This document shows positions 22,557-31,783 of a stretch of 43,676 nt of DNA, one piece after another. The notes beneath the pieces are model-generated. The model was not told where the DNA came from, did no database searches, and saw only the letters and a list, made by a program, of their open reading frames with translations. Both the position numbers and the translations under genes were made by a program. The stretch is from CBFGTA01 sp965651595 (GTDB lineage: Bacteria; Actinomycetota; Actinomycetes; S36-B12; UBA10799). Numbering within the stretch: the stretch's first letter is position 1; each line of letters opens with the position of its first letter. Location: NCBI GenBank assembly GCA_965651595.1, contig CBFGTA010000006.1, positions 1 to 43,676 of the forward strand, given 5' to 3'.

Positions 22557-25500
22557 GTGCACTTGAAGAGTCTGACGGTCAAGGGATTCAAGTCCTTTGC
22601 TTCCGCGACGACCCTAAATTTTGAACCAGGGATCACCTGCGTGGTCGGACCTAACGGTTCTGGCAAGAGCAACGTCGTCGACGCCATCGCCTGGGTGATG
22701 GGCGAGCAGGGGGCCAAGTCCCTACGCGGGGGCAAGATGGAAGACGTCATCTTTGCTGGAACCGCCGACCGGGCTCCCTTAGGTCGTGCTGAAGTCTCGC
22801 TGACCATCGACAACACTGACGGTTCATTGCCCATCGATTACACGGAAGTCACCATCTCGCGGATCCTGTTCCGCACGGGCGGCAGCGAATACTCCATCAA
22901 TGGTGCTCCCGCACGTTTGCTGGACGTGCAGGAGTTGCTGTCCGATTCGGGCATCGGTCGCGAAATGCACGTCATCGTCGGACAAGGCCAACTCGACTCG
23001 GTCCTGCACGCGACTCCTGAAGACCGGCGCGGGTTCGTGGAGGAGGCCGCGGGTGTCCTCAAGCATCGCAAGCGCAAAGAGAAGGCACTTCGCAAACTGG
23101 ACTCGATGAACGCCAACCTGGTCCGGCTCAACGATCTGATTGCCGAGTTGCGTCGACAGTTGAAGCCATTGGGGAGGCAGGCCGAGGTTGCGCGCCGAGC
23201 TCAGGTCATACAGTCGGAAGTGCGGGACTCGCGTCTGCGACTGCTAGCCGACGACTGCGCCCGAATGAGTTCAGAACTCGACCACGAAGCCCAGTCCGAA
23301 GCTGCCATCCGGCAGCGGCAAGAGCACTTGACTAGCGAGGTGGAGCGGCTCCGATCACAGTTGACGACCTTGAATCATGATTCGGAATCCTCGATCATCC
23401 TGCTGCGCGCTGCCAACGAGGATCGAGTGCGCTTCACGGAGCTGCGCGAGAGGTTTCGATCGCTGATTGGACTGACTGTTGAACGCATAGAGGCAGCGGC
23501 CGAAGCCCTCACCTTTGCCGGCCCCCACCCAGACGAGTGGGATGCCGAGATTGCCCGGCGGGAATCGGAAGCTGTCGCGCTCGCGGCGACCGCCGAGGCA
23601 TGCGCGGGTGTCCTCGCCCAGGCAGAAGCAGACTTGGCCTCGGCCGAACAGCAGTTCCACGAGACCGAACAGCGGCAGAAGACGGCCCTGAACGCGGTCA
23701 CCCGCTATCGCGAGAAACTCGCCCAACTCGAAGGCCGAGTGGCGGCGGCCACCTCACGAGTCGACAGCGCCGAAGACGAGCGATCCCGGCTGATGCAGCA
23801 GTGCGCTCAGGCAGATCACGATCGGCAGCTACTGCTCGCGGCACAGTCCGAACCCCAGTCCGAATCGACAGACCCCGTCAGCGCCGAGCAGGCAAGTCTG
23901 GATTTGGTGGCGGCCAGCGATCGACGACAACGTGCTCGTGAGGCTCTGACAGAGGCTCAGGCGGAACTCGAACACGCCCGAAAGGTCCTCGTCGACCACG
24001 AACAGCAACTCGCCCGCGCTCACGCCACGCTCGAGGCGCTGCAGTCTCAGGTGGCAACCGCTGACGGGATTCGGGAACTCGAAGGCGCTGGCGTGGGAGT
24101 GTTGGATTCGGTCGAACAAGCCATCACGGTGACGGGCGGTTGGGACTCAGCGATTGAGGCCGCTCTCACGCACCAGCTCGGGGCTCCGGCAGTCGCCGTC
24201 ACGGATGCAGAAGAGGCCCGCCGGTCACTCGAAGTCCTTTCGGCCGAAGGCGTGAGCCGGGCAGCCGTGTTGGTAGTTGGTGCCCATGAAGTCAGCCCAG
24301 CAGCGCCGGAAGGGCGAACCTTGCCAACTGGTGCCGAGTGGGCGGCCCAGGTGCTGTCTGCGAGGGGCGAGAACCCGGCGATCGCGGCAGCTTGTGTTGA
24401 GCTCCTGAGAGACGTTGTGGTGGCCGAAGACGCCGACGTTGCCACAGCAGTTCTCCAGTCCTTGCCAGAGGCGACCGTGGTCACTCGCCGGGGTGAGGTC
24501 ATCCATTCGACTCACGTGGTGGGCGGGTCTGCGGGGCCCGGGCAACTCGCAACCCTTGCGGCGATCGACGCGGCCAACGAGCGGATCATGCAACTCGATG
24601 CGGAGGTCTTCCCACTGCGTGCGGCCGTCGACGCGGCTGCCGAACATGAACAGGACCTGCGCGAGCAGGCCGCCCGCGCCGAGGCCGATTGGGAAGAAGC
24701 CGGTCGGATCGCGAACGAACTGCAGCGACAGCAGGCCGTCGCCGAATCGGAGTTGAACCAGGCCCAACAACGTCTCGAGCGCCTCACGGCCGAACTGACC
24801 CGGTGCGAAAGCTTGGTGGAGCAACGCCGGTACGAGCTCACAGTTGCACAGCAGCAACTCGAAGACCACCAAGCCACCGAGTCCGACTGCGCCCTGCCGC
24901 AGCCAGAAGAAGACCTCACCCACCTGCGGACTGCCCTCATCGACCTGCGCAAGGTCGAGGTAGAAGCGCGGCTGTCGCTGCGTTCGGCGCAGGAACGGCA
25001 CTCGGCGGCGTCCGAGCGGGCGGCGAGTTTGCGGGTCGAAGCTGACCGGGAGCGGGCAGCCCGAGAGAAGGCGGCCAGCCAGTGGCGGCTGCGCCAAGCT
25101 GCCGCCGACCGTGCTCGTGGGGTCGAGACGGTCGCGCGGGATGCACTGTCGCTGATCGAGGCCCGGCTCGACGCAGCCACTGATTCGGCAGCTGCCCTCA
25201 CCGAGACGCAGGACCGCATCGAACAAGAGATCCACGCGGTCAGCGCAGCCGTGTCCGAAGCTGATGCCGAACTCGCCACTCTGATGTCGGCTGCCCACCG
25301 TGACGAGCTCGCCCGAGCGGAGCAGCGGATCAAGATGGAGCAGCTCGCAGATCACGCTCTCCAGGAGTACGGTCTGTCCGTCGAACAACTCCTGACTGAC
25401 TATGGCCCAGACGTCCCAGTGCCCCCGAGCCTGCGAGCACCGGGCGACGAACCAGTTGCACCGGGTGAACAGTCCGAGGCGTATCCCTTCGTGCGGGCCG

Positions 25501-26150
25501 ATCAAGAGAAACGGCTGCGGACGGCCGAGAAGTCTCTTGCGCTACTAGGCAAGGTCAATCCCCTCGCACTCGAAGAGTTCGCGGCCTTGGAGGAGCGACA
25601 TACCTTCTTGTCGACTCAGCTCGACGACCTCAAGCGGTCACAACAAGACTTGCTCGGGATCGTGTCAGAGGTCGACGAGCGGGTGCGGCAAGTCTTCGCT
25701 GAAGCCTTCGCGGACGTCCAGCGCGAGTTCACCGGCGTGTTCTCCCGACTGTTCCCCGGTGGTGAGGGTCGCCTCGTGTTGACGCACCCGGACGATCTGC
25801 TGAGCACCGGTATCGAGGTGGAGGCGCGGCCCGCGGGCAAGAAGGTCAAGCGTTTGTCGTTGCTGTCGGGAGGGGAACGGTCGCTGACTGCTGTGGCGTT
25901 CCTAGTGTCGCTGTTCAAGGCCCGTCCGAGTCCATTCTATCTCCTTGACGAGGTCGAGGCGGCCCTCGATGATGTCAACTTGCAGCGGCTGATCGGCCTG
26001 ATCGAGGAACTTCGCGGAACCAGCCAACTGCTGATCATCACCCACCAGAAGAAGACCATGGAAGTCGCCGACGCTTTGTATGGGGTGACCATGAAGCAGG
26101 GCGTCACGCAGGTCATTTCTCAACGGATCCGCGAGCTTCATTCGGTGTAG
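22557..26150 (+). CDS. smc: Chromosome segregation protein SMC
   Basis: The condensin core ATPase, 1197 residues, normal length. The N-terminal head has Walker A GPNGSGKSNVVDAI. Long coiled coils flank the hinge, which lies near residues 500-660 (GIRELEGAGVGVLDS, VVGGSAGPGQLATL). The C-terminal head has the signature LSLLSGGERSLTA and Walker B FYLLDEVEAALDDVN. GTG at 22557 is preceded by GGCAGGAG. It forms dimers that, with ScpA/ScpB (not in this window), compact and separate chromosomes. ftsY starts 20 bases after the stop, the conserved actinobacterial pairing. Confidence 0.98.
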   Translation: MHLKSLTVKGFKSFASATTLNFEPGITCVVGPNGSGKSNVVDAIAWVMGEQGAKSLRGGKMEDVIFAGTADRAPLGRAEVSLTIDNTDGSLPIDYTEVTISRILFRTGGSEYSINGAPARLLDVQELLSDSGIGREMHVIVGQGQLDSVLHATPEDRRGFVEEAAGVLKHRKRKEKALRKLDSMNANLVRLNDLIAELRRQLKPLGRQAEVARRAQVIQSEVRDSRLRLLADDCARMSSELDHEAQSEAAIRQRQEHLTSEVERLRSQLTTLNHDSESSIILLRAANEDRVRFTELRERFRSLIGLTVERIEAAAEALTFAGPHPDEWDAEIARRESEAVALAATAEACAGVLAQAEADLASAEQQFHETEQRQKTALNAVTRYREKLAQLEGRVAAATSRVDSAEDERSRLMQQCAQADHDRQLLLAAQSEPQSESTDPVSAEQASLDLVAASDRRQRAREALTEAQAELEHARKVLVDHEQQLARAHATLEALQSQVATADGIRELEGAGVGVLDSVEQAITVTGGWDSAIEAALTHQLGAPAVAVTDAEEARRSLEVLSAEGVSRAAVLVVGAHEVSPAAPEGRTLPTGAEWAAQVLSARGENPAIAAACVELLRDVVVAEDADVATAVLQSLPEATVVTRRGEVIHSTHVVGGSAGPGQLATLAAIDAANERIMQLDAEVFPLRAAVDAAAEHEQDLREQAARAEADWEEAGRIANELQRQQAVAESELNQAQQRLERLTAELTRCESLVEQRRYELTVAQQQLEDHQATESDCALPQPEEDLTHLRTALIDLRKVEVEARLSLRSAQERHSAASERAASLRVEADRERAAREKAASQWRLRQAAADRARGVETVARDALSLIEARLDAATDSAAALTETQDRIEQEIHAVSAAVSEADAELATLMSAAHRDELARAEQRIKMEQLADHALQEYGLSVEQLLTDYGPDVPVPPSLRAPGDEPVAPGEQSEAYPFVRADQEKRLRTAEKSLALLGKVNPLALEEFAALEERHTFLSTQLDDLKRSQQDLLGIVSEVDERVRQVFAEAFADVQREFTGVFSRLFPGGEGRLVLTHPDDLLSTGIEVEARPAGKKVKRLSLLSGGERSLTAVAFLVSLFKARPSPFYLLDEVEAALDDVNLQRLIGLIEELRGTSQLLIITHQKKTMEVADALYGVTMKQGVTQVISQRIRELHSV

Positions 26151-26170
26151 CCGCGTGACACACTAGGGGC

Positions 26171-27337
26171 GTGGACTCCCTCATCGCCTATGTGGTCGTT
26201 GCCCTGATCGTTCTGCTACTCGTCGTGGCGGGAGTGTTCCTGCTCCGGCGCGGAAAGTCGGCGCGCCCCGATCGCCCCCGCGTGGATGTTCAGCCAACCC
26301 AGACTGCCGGGGAAGACTCACCGACTAGCACGACAATCGGGGACCCTGACGTTGCGGTGGTCGAGCCCGACGCACCCCCGGTTGTGGTCGAACCAGAGGT
26401 GGAGCGGCCCGAAGCTGTCGGGGGGAGGATGGCTCGGCTGCGGGCGCGCCTTGCCGGGTCGAACGCCTTGGGGCGCGGGCTGCTCGCGCTCTTGAGCCGT
26501 GGCTCTCTCGATGAAGCGACCTGGGACGAGGTGGAAGAGATCCTGCTGACCAGCGACCTGGGTGTCGGCCCGACCAACGAAGTGATGGACCAACTGCGCA
26601 CCCAGCTGAAAGTCGAGGGCGCCTCTGACGCGAACCGGGTACGGGAAGTGCTGCGTGTGGTGCTGCTCGAACAAGTCAATCCCGGCATGGATCGTAGGGT
26701 CGCGACCGCGCGAAATGCGGCTGCTGACGTCCCCGCGGTGGTGATGATGGTGGGTGTCAACGGAACGGGCAAGACCACGACGACCGGCAAGCTCGCCCGA
26801 CTGCTCGTGGCTGAAGACGAAGACGTCCTCATGGGTGCAGCCGACACGTTCCGCGCAGCGGCGGCCGAGCAGTTGACCACCTGGGGTGAGCGGGTGGGTG
26901 TGCCGGTGGTCCGTAAAGACGAGGGGGCAGACCCTGCCAGCGTGGCCTTTGATGCCGTCAGCGCTGGTATCGACGCCGAAGTCGACTGCGTCCTCATCGA
27001 CACAGCCGGACGCCTCCACACCAAAGTGGGGTTGATGGACGAACTCGGCAAGGTGAAGCGCGTCATTGAGAAGCTCGCCCCCGTGACCGAAGTGTTGCTG
27101 GTTCTAGACGCCACCACGGGCCAGAACGGCCTGCTGCAGGCCCGTACGTTCGCCGAAGTCGTCGACATCACCGGCGTCGTGTTGACGAAGCTCGACGGCA
27201 CCGCCAAGGGCGGCATCGTGGTGTCGGTTCAACGGGAGTTGAACGTTCCGGTGAAGCTCGTCGGACTCGGCGAAGGCCCCGACGACCTGGCACCGTTCGA
27301 TCCCGAGCAGTTCGTTGACGCTCTGCTGACCACCTAG
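26171..27337 (+). CDS. ftsY: Signal recognition particle receptor FtsY
   Basis: The membrane receptor for the SRP; it docks Ffh-ribosome complexes to the translocon. It is 388 residues. An N-terminal membrane segment (LIAYVVVALIVLLLVVAGVF) is typical of actinobacterial FtsY, followed by an acidic/Pro linker (about 30-85) and the NG GTPase domain: GVNGTGKTTTTGKLA, the DTFRAAAAEQL insertion box, DTAGRLHTK, TKLDGTAKGG and the final GLGEGPDDLAPF. GTG at 26171 sits just after the smc stop. Its partner ffh lies about 4.5 kb downstream, so both halves of the targeting system are in this window. Confidence 0.97.
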   Translation: MDSLIAYVVVALIVLLLVVAGVFLLRRGKSARPDRPRVDVQPTQTAGEDSPTSTTIGDPDVAVVEPDAPPVVVEPEVERPEAVGGRMARLRARLAGSNALGRGLLALLSRGSLDEATWDEVEEILLTSDLGVGPTNEVMDQLRTQLKVEGASDANRVREVLRVVLLEQVNPGMDRRVATARNAAADVPAVVMMVGVNGTGKTTTTGKLARLLVAEDEDVLMGAADTFRAAAAEQLTTWGERVGVPVVRKDEGADPASVAFDAVSAGIDAEVDCVLIDTAGRLHTKVGLMDELGKVKRVIEKLAPVTEVLLVLDATTGQNGLLQARTFAEVVDITGVVLTKLDGTAKGGIVVSVQRELNVPVKLVGLGEGPDDLAPFDPEQFVDALLTT

Positions 27338-27357
27338 GTTTCCGCCGGGACGGTTCC

Positions 27358-27404
27358 GTAACCGGACAGAAACATTCGATGCGGTGGTGTAACCGAATCG
27401 GAAC
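27358..27404 (+). promoter_or_regulatory. Two GlnR-like boxes upstream of amt
   Basis: GTAAC-N6-GAAAC (27358-27373) and GTAAC-N6-GGAAC (27389-27404) match the Streptomyces/Mycobacterium GlnR consensus GTnAC-N6-GAAAC. The boxes begin 31 bases apart. A third half site, GTTAC, begins 32 bases further on (27421). GlnR activates amt-glnB-glnD in nitrogen limitation in related bacteria. The glnR gene itself is not in this window. Confidence 0.65.
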
Positions 27405-27472
27405 GTGGGCAGCGACATTCGTTACCTGGCCGTGATCCAGCTAGCGACGGCCCGAAACACAAGAAGCACAGA

Positions 27473-27509
27473 CTTCCTTTCGTCCCGACCGTTTCTCGAC
27501 GAAAGGAAG
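27473..27509 (+). promoter_or_regulatory. Hairpin that sequesters the amt ribosome binding site
   Basis: A perfect 12-bp stem, CTTCCTTTCGTC (27473-27484) with GACGAAAGGAAG (27498-27509), has a 13-base loop. Its 3' arm contains the amt Shine-Dalgarno sequence (AAGGAAGG), and the ATG follows at 27514, four bases after the stem. If it forms in the mRNA it should block ribosome entry until melted by a protein, a small RNA or temperature. The fold is seen in the sequence; its control role is inferred. Confidence 0.7.
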
Positions 27510-27513
27510 GCAA

Positions 27514-28863
27514 ATGACAGAAGTTCCTGTCGACGCCGGCAACACTGCCTGGGTGCTGATCTGCGCCGCCTTGGTGTTCCTCATGACACCCGGCCTGGCG
27601 TTCTTCTACGGCGGCATGGTGCGTTCGCGCAGCGTGCTCAACATGATGATGATGAGCTTCGGGGCAATCGCCCTCGTGGGCGTCATCTGGGTTCTGTGGG
27701 GCTACTCGATCGCCTTCGGCACCTCATCGGGTGGCTTCTTCGGCAACCCCTTCGAATACTTCGGACTCAACGGACTGCTCTCGGCCGTTGACGAAGACGG
27801 ATTGCCCGTCATGGCGTTCATCGCCTTCCAGGGCATGTTCGCCATCATCACGGTGGCACTGATTTCCGGTGCCGTGGCCGGGCGCATGAAGTACGGAGCC
27901 TGGCTGGTGTTCGCGGGCATCTGGGCGACCCTCGTGTACTTCCCCGTCGCTCACTGGGTATGGGGTGAGGGAGGTTGGATTCTGGACCGCATCGATCCGA
28001 TCGACTTCGCTGGCGGCACGGTCGTCCACATCAACGCCGGTGTAGCAGCCCTCGCGCTGATCCTGGTATTGGGTCGTCGGATCGGCTTCGGCAAGGTGCC
28101 GTTCCGGCCCCACAATCTGCCGTTCGTGATGCTGGGCGCGGCTCTGCTGTGGTTCGGCTGGTTCGGCTTCAACGCTGGTTCGGCCCTCGGCGCGAACGAA
28201 ACCGCAGCATTCGCCTTCGTGATGACGGTCGTGGCGACCGCAGCCGCGAGCCTGGCCTGGATGCTGGTTGAGAAACTTCGCGACGGCGCCCCGACCAGCT
28301 TGGGTGCGGCCTCCGGAATTGTCGCTGGCTTGGTCGCCATCACGCCAGCAGCAGCATCGGTGGACATCTTTGGTGCACTGGCCATCGGTGTAGTCGCCGG
28401 AGTGCTGGCAGCGCTGGCCGTCGGCCTCAAGTACAAGCTCAAGTACGACGACTCCCTCGACGTCATCGGCGTTCACCTCGTCGGCGGGCTCGTGGGCACG
28501 CTGATGATCGGTCTCGTGGCCACAGAACTCGCACCCACCGAGAGGGCCGGGCTGTTCTACGGTGGCGGTATCGGGTTGCTCGTCGACCAGGCGCTGGCAG
28601 CAGCAGCCGTCATCGTGTACTGCTTCATTATCACGCTGATTGTGGCCTTCCTCCTGGCTAAGACCATGGGCATCCGCATCAGCAAGGACAACGAACTCGA
28701 AGGCATCGACCTGACCAGCCACGCGGAGACGGCGTACGACTTCACCGACGCCACCTACGCTGGCCGGACCTCATCTGCCGGGTCCGGTGGTCCGGGGGCT
28801 GTTAGTTCTCGCGGAACCGCCGAACCGTCAACTGCATCCAAGAAAGAGGCGAGGAGCTCATGA
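27514..28863 (+). CDS. amt: Ammonium transporter
   Basis: An Amt-family membrane protein, 449 residues with about 11 helices, that takes up ammonium. Features include the start NTAWVLICAALVFLMTPGLA with the FFYGGMVR loop, the signature region DFAGGTVVHINAGVAALALI with the conserved pore histidine, the GWFGFNAGSALGANE block, and a second pore histidine in DVIGVHLVGGLVGTL. A hydrophilic, Ser/Gly-rich C-terminal tail follows (about 400-449). PII (GlnB/GlnK) proteins block Amt by inserting their T-loop from the inside, and the adjacent PII gene overlaps this stop by four bases. GlnR-like boxes and an RBS-masking hairpin lie upstream. Confidence 0.97.
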   Translation: MTEVPVDAGNTAWVLICAALVFLMTPGLAFFYGGMVRSRSVLNMMMMSFGAIALVGVIWVLWGYSIAFGTSSGGFFGNPFEYFGLNGLLSAVDEDGLPVMAFIAFQGMFAIITVALISGAVAGRMKYGAWLVFAGIWATLVYFPVAHWVWGEGGWILDRIDPIDFAGGTVVHINAGVAALALILVLGRRIGFGKVPFRPHNLPFVMLGAALLWFGWFGFNAGSALGANETAAFAFVMTVVATAAASLAWMLVEKLRDGAPTSLGAASGIVAGLVAITPAAASVDIFGALAIGVVAGVLAALAVGLKYKLKYDDSLDVIGVHLVGGLVGTLMIGLVATELAPTERAGLFYGGGIGLLVDQALAAAAVIVYCFIITLIVAFLLAKTMGIRISKDNELEGIDLTSHAETAYDFTDATYAGRTSSAGSGGPGAVSSRGTAEPSTASKKEARSS

Positions 28864-29201
28864 AACTGATCACAGCCATCATCAAGCCGTTCAAGCTCGA
28901 GGATGTGAAGTCGGCACTCACGGCCTATGGAGTCCAAGGGATCACGGTCTCGGAAGCCAGCGGCTACGGGCGGCAACGTGGACACACCGAGGTCTACCGC
29001 GGCGCCGAGTACACCGTCGATCTGATTCCGAAGCTGCGCCTCGAGGTGCTGGCCGAAGATGACGAAGCCGGAAGCATCGTCGACATCATCGTCAAGACCG
29101 CTCAGACCGGATCGATCGGTGACGGCAAAGTGTGGGTGACGGCAGTCGAATCGGTGATTCGGGTCCGAACCTCCGAGCGGGATGTGGCGGCACTGTCCTA
29201 G
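28860..29201 (+). CDS. glnB: Nitrogen regulatory protein PII
   Basis: A trimeric signal protein that senses 2-oxoglutarate and ATP/ADP. It is 113 residues, full length. The T-loop carries Tyr51 in EVYRGAEYTVD, the residue modified by GlnD (adenylylated in Corynebacterium). The N-terminal MKLITAIIKPFKLEDV and the C-terminal GKVWVTAVESVIRVRTSE complete the fold. The ATG at 28860 overlaps the amt stop (ATGA), with GAGGAG upstream, so it is translationally coupled. Given the partner it most likely binds Amt and blocks it when nitrogen is plentiful. A strong terminator follows before glnD. Confidence 0.97.
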   Translation: MKLITAIIKPFKLEDVKSALTAYGVQGITVSEASGYGRQRGHTEVYRGAEYTVDLIPKLRLEVLAEDDEAGSIVDIIVKTAQTGSIGDGKVWVTAVESVIRVRTSERDVAALS

Positions 29202-29241
29202 TCGGCACAGTTGTCCGTCCTGACAGCCCCCTAGTGGGCCG

Positions 29242-29275
29242 GCCGGCAGAGACCACCTCCCCGGTCTCTGCCGGC
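29242..29275 (+). terminator. Strong terminator or attenuator between glnB and glnD
   Basis: A perfect 13-bp stem (GCCGGCAGAGACC / GGTCTCTGCCGGC) around an eight-base loop ACCTCCCC lies 41 bases after glnB. A perfect palindrome GCCCCCGGGGGC (29292-29303) follows 17 bases later. Both lie upstream of the glnD start, so glnD is either read through at reduced level or has its own promoter that I cannot place. Confidence 0.75.
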
Positions 29276-29346
29276 GTCGGGGGGTGTGGGCGCCCCCGGG
29301 GGCACCAACGACACCCAAACCAAAGAGGGGCGACGGCGGGGCTCCG

Positions 29347-31758
29347 GTGGACTATCTCACGACCCGGGCCGACATCGTGGAGCGATACAGTCCGGAGCAG
29401 GGTCTGGCCCGTCGTTTGTCCGCCGCCACCGACGCGTGGCTGCGCGAACTGATCGAAGCGGAGTTTCGTTCCCTGACCGGTTTCAGCGTCGTCACCACTG
29501 GCAGCCTGGCCCGCCACGAGTTCCTGCCCTATAGCGACCTAGACGTGGCCGTGGTGTACCCCGACGCCGCTCATCCCGACAACGTCGAAGCCGTCCGATC
29601 CGCCGCCGCTCGACTGTGGCACAGATTGTGGGATGCGGGCCTGTCGGTTGACCACGCGGTGCGTTCCGTGGGCGACACTGTGGCACTGGCTGCCGACGAG
29701 CTTTCCGTGGTTGTGGCGGCAGTCGATGCGCGCGCCCTAGCTGGCGATCCGGCAATCGCCGGGGCAGTGCGAGCCGAGGTGCTGGCCCACTGGAGGGCCA
29801 CTGCTGGCTTGCGTCTCGACGACCTCACCACGGCTCGGCGCGCGCGAGGTGTTGCGTTCGGGGAGCTCGCTGAACTGGTCGAACCGGATCTGAAGCTCAG
29901 CCTGGGCGGCCAGCGCGACCGGGACATTCTCAGGGCACTTGCTGCCACGTGGCGAGCTGGCAATCCATCTTCGGCCGTGTCAGCTGCCAGCGAGCACGTC
30001 AATCGTGTACGGGCGCACCTACATGTGGAGTACTGGCGGAGCGGCTCCACCGGATCCCGAGCCGATTGCCTGCGGCGACAACATCAGGCCGCCTTGGCCG
30101 AGCGACTCGGAGTCGACTCCGCCGACGACATGCTGCGCCAAGTGGCGGGAAGCGGGCGAATAATCGCGGCGGCCGTTACGCGGGCAATGCGCTCCCTGCG
30201 ATCTTGGGAAGGGGCAACCGAATCCAACCGGTCGAGCCCGCGTTCGTGGTCGCGACCCCCGGGACCACCGCGGCAACCCCGGCTCGCCGACGGCGTGGTG
30301 CTGGCCGGAGGCGAGATAGCCATCGCTGGCAACTATCAACTCGACACCGATCCGGTGCTGCCCCTCCGGCTCGCCGCAGTGAGCGCCGATCAACTCCGCC
30401 CAATCGCAACCAGCAGCCTGAGCCGGGCAGCTGGGAGTTGCCCGCCACTGCCACATCCGTGGCCACCCGAGGCCCGCGATCGCCTGCGACAGTTGGTCGC
30501 GAGCTCGGCGGGGATCGTCGACACCTGGCACCAATGCGACGAATTCGCCTTGTTTTCCCGCTGGGTGCCTGGCTGGGAATCTGTTTGGTCGCTACCCCAA
30601 CACAACCCGTACCACCGCTACACCGTCGACCGGCACACCATCGAAACGGTTCGCCTGGTGCCACCGGTCATGGCCAACTGTGGGCTCGGCCTGGAACGGC
30701 ACCAGTGGGTGGGAGAAACGACGGCTCTCGCCGCCCTCCTGCACGATATTGGCAAGGGAGTCGACGGCCCGCGTCACAGTGTCGTGGGCGCAGAAATGGC
30801 CAGCGACATCTGCCGAACGTGGGGCCTCGACGACCGCACCGCTGACACCATCGTGCGCCTTGTCCGCAACCATCTGCTGCTACCGGAACTGGCAACCCGC
30901 CGTGACATCGATGACCCGAGCACCATCGAGACCGTTCGCAGCGCCACCGGAACGCCCACCGAGTTGGCAATGCTGTACTGCCTGACCGTTGCCGACGCAC
31001 TGGCCACCGGGCCAGCCGCGCACACCTCGTGGCGGCAGCGCCTCATCGATCAGCTCGTGCGCGCGGCTGGCACCGGCTGGGGCGACAACGAGGAGATCCT
31101 GTCGGCCTGTTTGCGTGCCCCAACCGGCCCGTGGGTTCCCGATGCCTTCGCTGACCGGCCGGATGCCTTCGCTAACAGGACTGCGCCAGGTGCGGTCGCG
31201 GAAGCAGCGGTAGTGTGCCCCGGTGATGTTGCGTCGCTCGCCCGCGTTGCCGAGATCGCCGTACGCCGAGGATGGCCGGTCCAGTCGGTTCGTACCGAAG
31301 GCCGTGACCGGCAGCGATCCTTCGTGGTCCGTCTCGACGTGTCCGGACATGGAGTAGCCGAGGCGACTGTCCAGGCGATAGTCGACGACGAGATCCGAGC
31401 CGTGCGGCCCGACGCGACCAACGGCGACATGGACACTCACGGCACCATGTCACGGTCGACTCCGCCGCTGCGGGTGGCTGGCATCCCAGCTCATCGCGTC
31501 AGTTTGACCGCCGGAGTGCTACCGGGTGCATCGCAGCGGTCGACAGTTGTGCGCGTGCGAACCACCGATGGTCCTGGACTGCTCGCCCGGATCGTGAGTG
31601 CAGTCGAAGCAGCTGAGTGTGAACTCGAGGTTCTGATCGCTGATACCGTTGGCCGCGAGGCCATCGACACAATGTACGTGCAGCATCGGGGCGAGAGCTT
31701 GAACGCCCATCGCCAGGCTCGCCTCATCGACGAACTCCAGGCAGCGTCGGGCGACTGA
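29347..31758 (+). CDS. glnD: PII uridylyl/adenylyltransferase and deadenylylase GlnD
   Basis: A bifunctional nucleotidyltransferase that modifies PII at Tyr51 and reverses it. From GTG at 29347 it is 803 residues. Domain order: nucleotidyltransferase (TGSLARHEFLPYSDLDVAVV, with the catalytic S-D-x-D pair), a middle region with an unusual Ser/Pro/Arg-rich linker (about 295-325), an HD domain (LLHDIGKGVDGPRHSVVGAE), then two C-terminal ACT domains (SRVPGW region excluded; the last is VRVRTTDGPGLLARIVSAVE). ACT domains sense glutamine. The start is uncertain: the frame opens at 29284 (GTG), but GGCGGGG lies five bases before 29347. In actinobacteria GlnD acts as an adenylyltransferase in place of uridylyltransferase. 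Confidence 0.9.
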   Translation: MDYLTTRADIVERYSPEQGLARRLSAATDAWLRELIEAEFRSLTGFSVVTTGSLARHEFLPYSDLDVAVVYPDAAHPDNVEAVRSAAARLWHRLWDAGLSVDHAVRSVGDTVALAADELSVVVAAVDARALAGDPAIAGAVRAEVLAHWRATAGLRLDDLTTARRARGVAFGELAELVEPDLKLSLGGQRDRDILRALAATWRAGNPSSAVSAASEHVNRVRAHLHVEYWRSGSTGSRADCLRRQHQAALAERLGVDSADDMLRQVAGSGRIIAAAVTRAMRSLRSWEGATESNRSSPRSWSRPPGPPRQPRLADGVVLAGGEIAIAGNYQLDTDPVLPLRLAAVSADQLRPIATSSLSRAAGSCPPLPHPWPPEARDRLRQLVASSAGIVDTWHQCDEFALFSRWVPGWESVWSLPQHNPYHRYTVDRHTIETVRLVPPVMANCGLGLERHQWVGETTALAALLHDIGKGVDGPRHSVVGAEMASDICRTWGLDDRTADTIVRLVRNHLLLPELATRRDIDDPSTIETVRSATGTPTELAMLYCLTVADALATGPAAHTSWRQRLIDQLVRAAGTGWGDNEEILSACLRAPTGPWVPDAFADRPDAFANRTAPGAVAEAAVVCPGDVASLARVAEIAVRRGWPVQSVRTEGRDRQRSFVVRLDVSGHGVAEATVQAIVDDEIRAVRPDATNGDMDTHGTMSRSTPPLRVAGIPAHRVSLTAGVLPGASQRSTVVRVRTTDGPGLLARIVSAVEAAECELEVLIADTVGREAIDTMYVQHRGESLNAHRQARLIDELQAASGD

Positions 31759-31761
31759 GGT

Positions 31762-31783
31762 CCCACGTCGCTCGCGCGACGGG
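31762..31783 (+). terminator. Putative terminator after glnD
   Basis: A perfect CGTCGC-TCGC-GCGACG hairpin (31766-31781), extended past a bulged A by CC/GG, lies right after the glnD stop (31758) and before ffh. No U-run follows. Confidence 0.5.

Noticed and set aside
24225..25505. Long minus-strand ORF opposite smc (about 426 codons).
   Set aside because: It lies fully inside smc coding sequence, has no family features, and reflects the codon bias of a high-GC coiled-coil gene.
27724..28722. Minus-strand ORF opposite amt (332 codons).
   Set aside because: Complement of a clear membrane protein gene with intact motifs; the minus frame has no recognisable domain.
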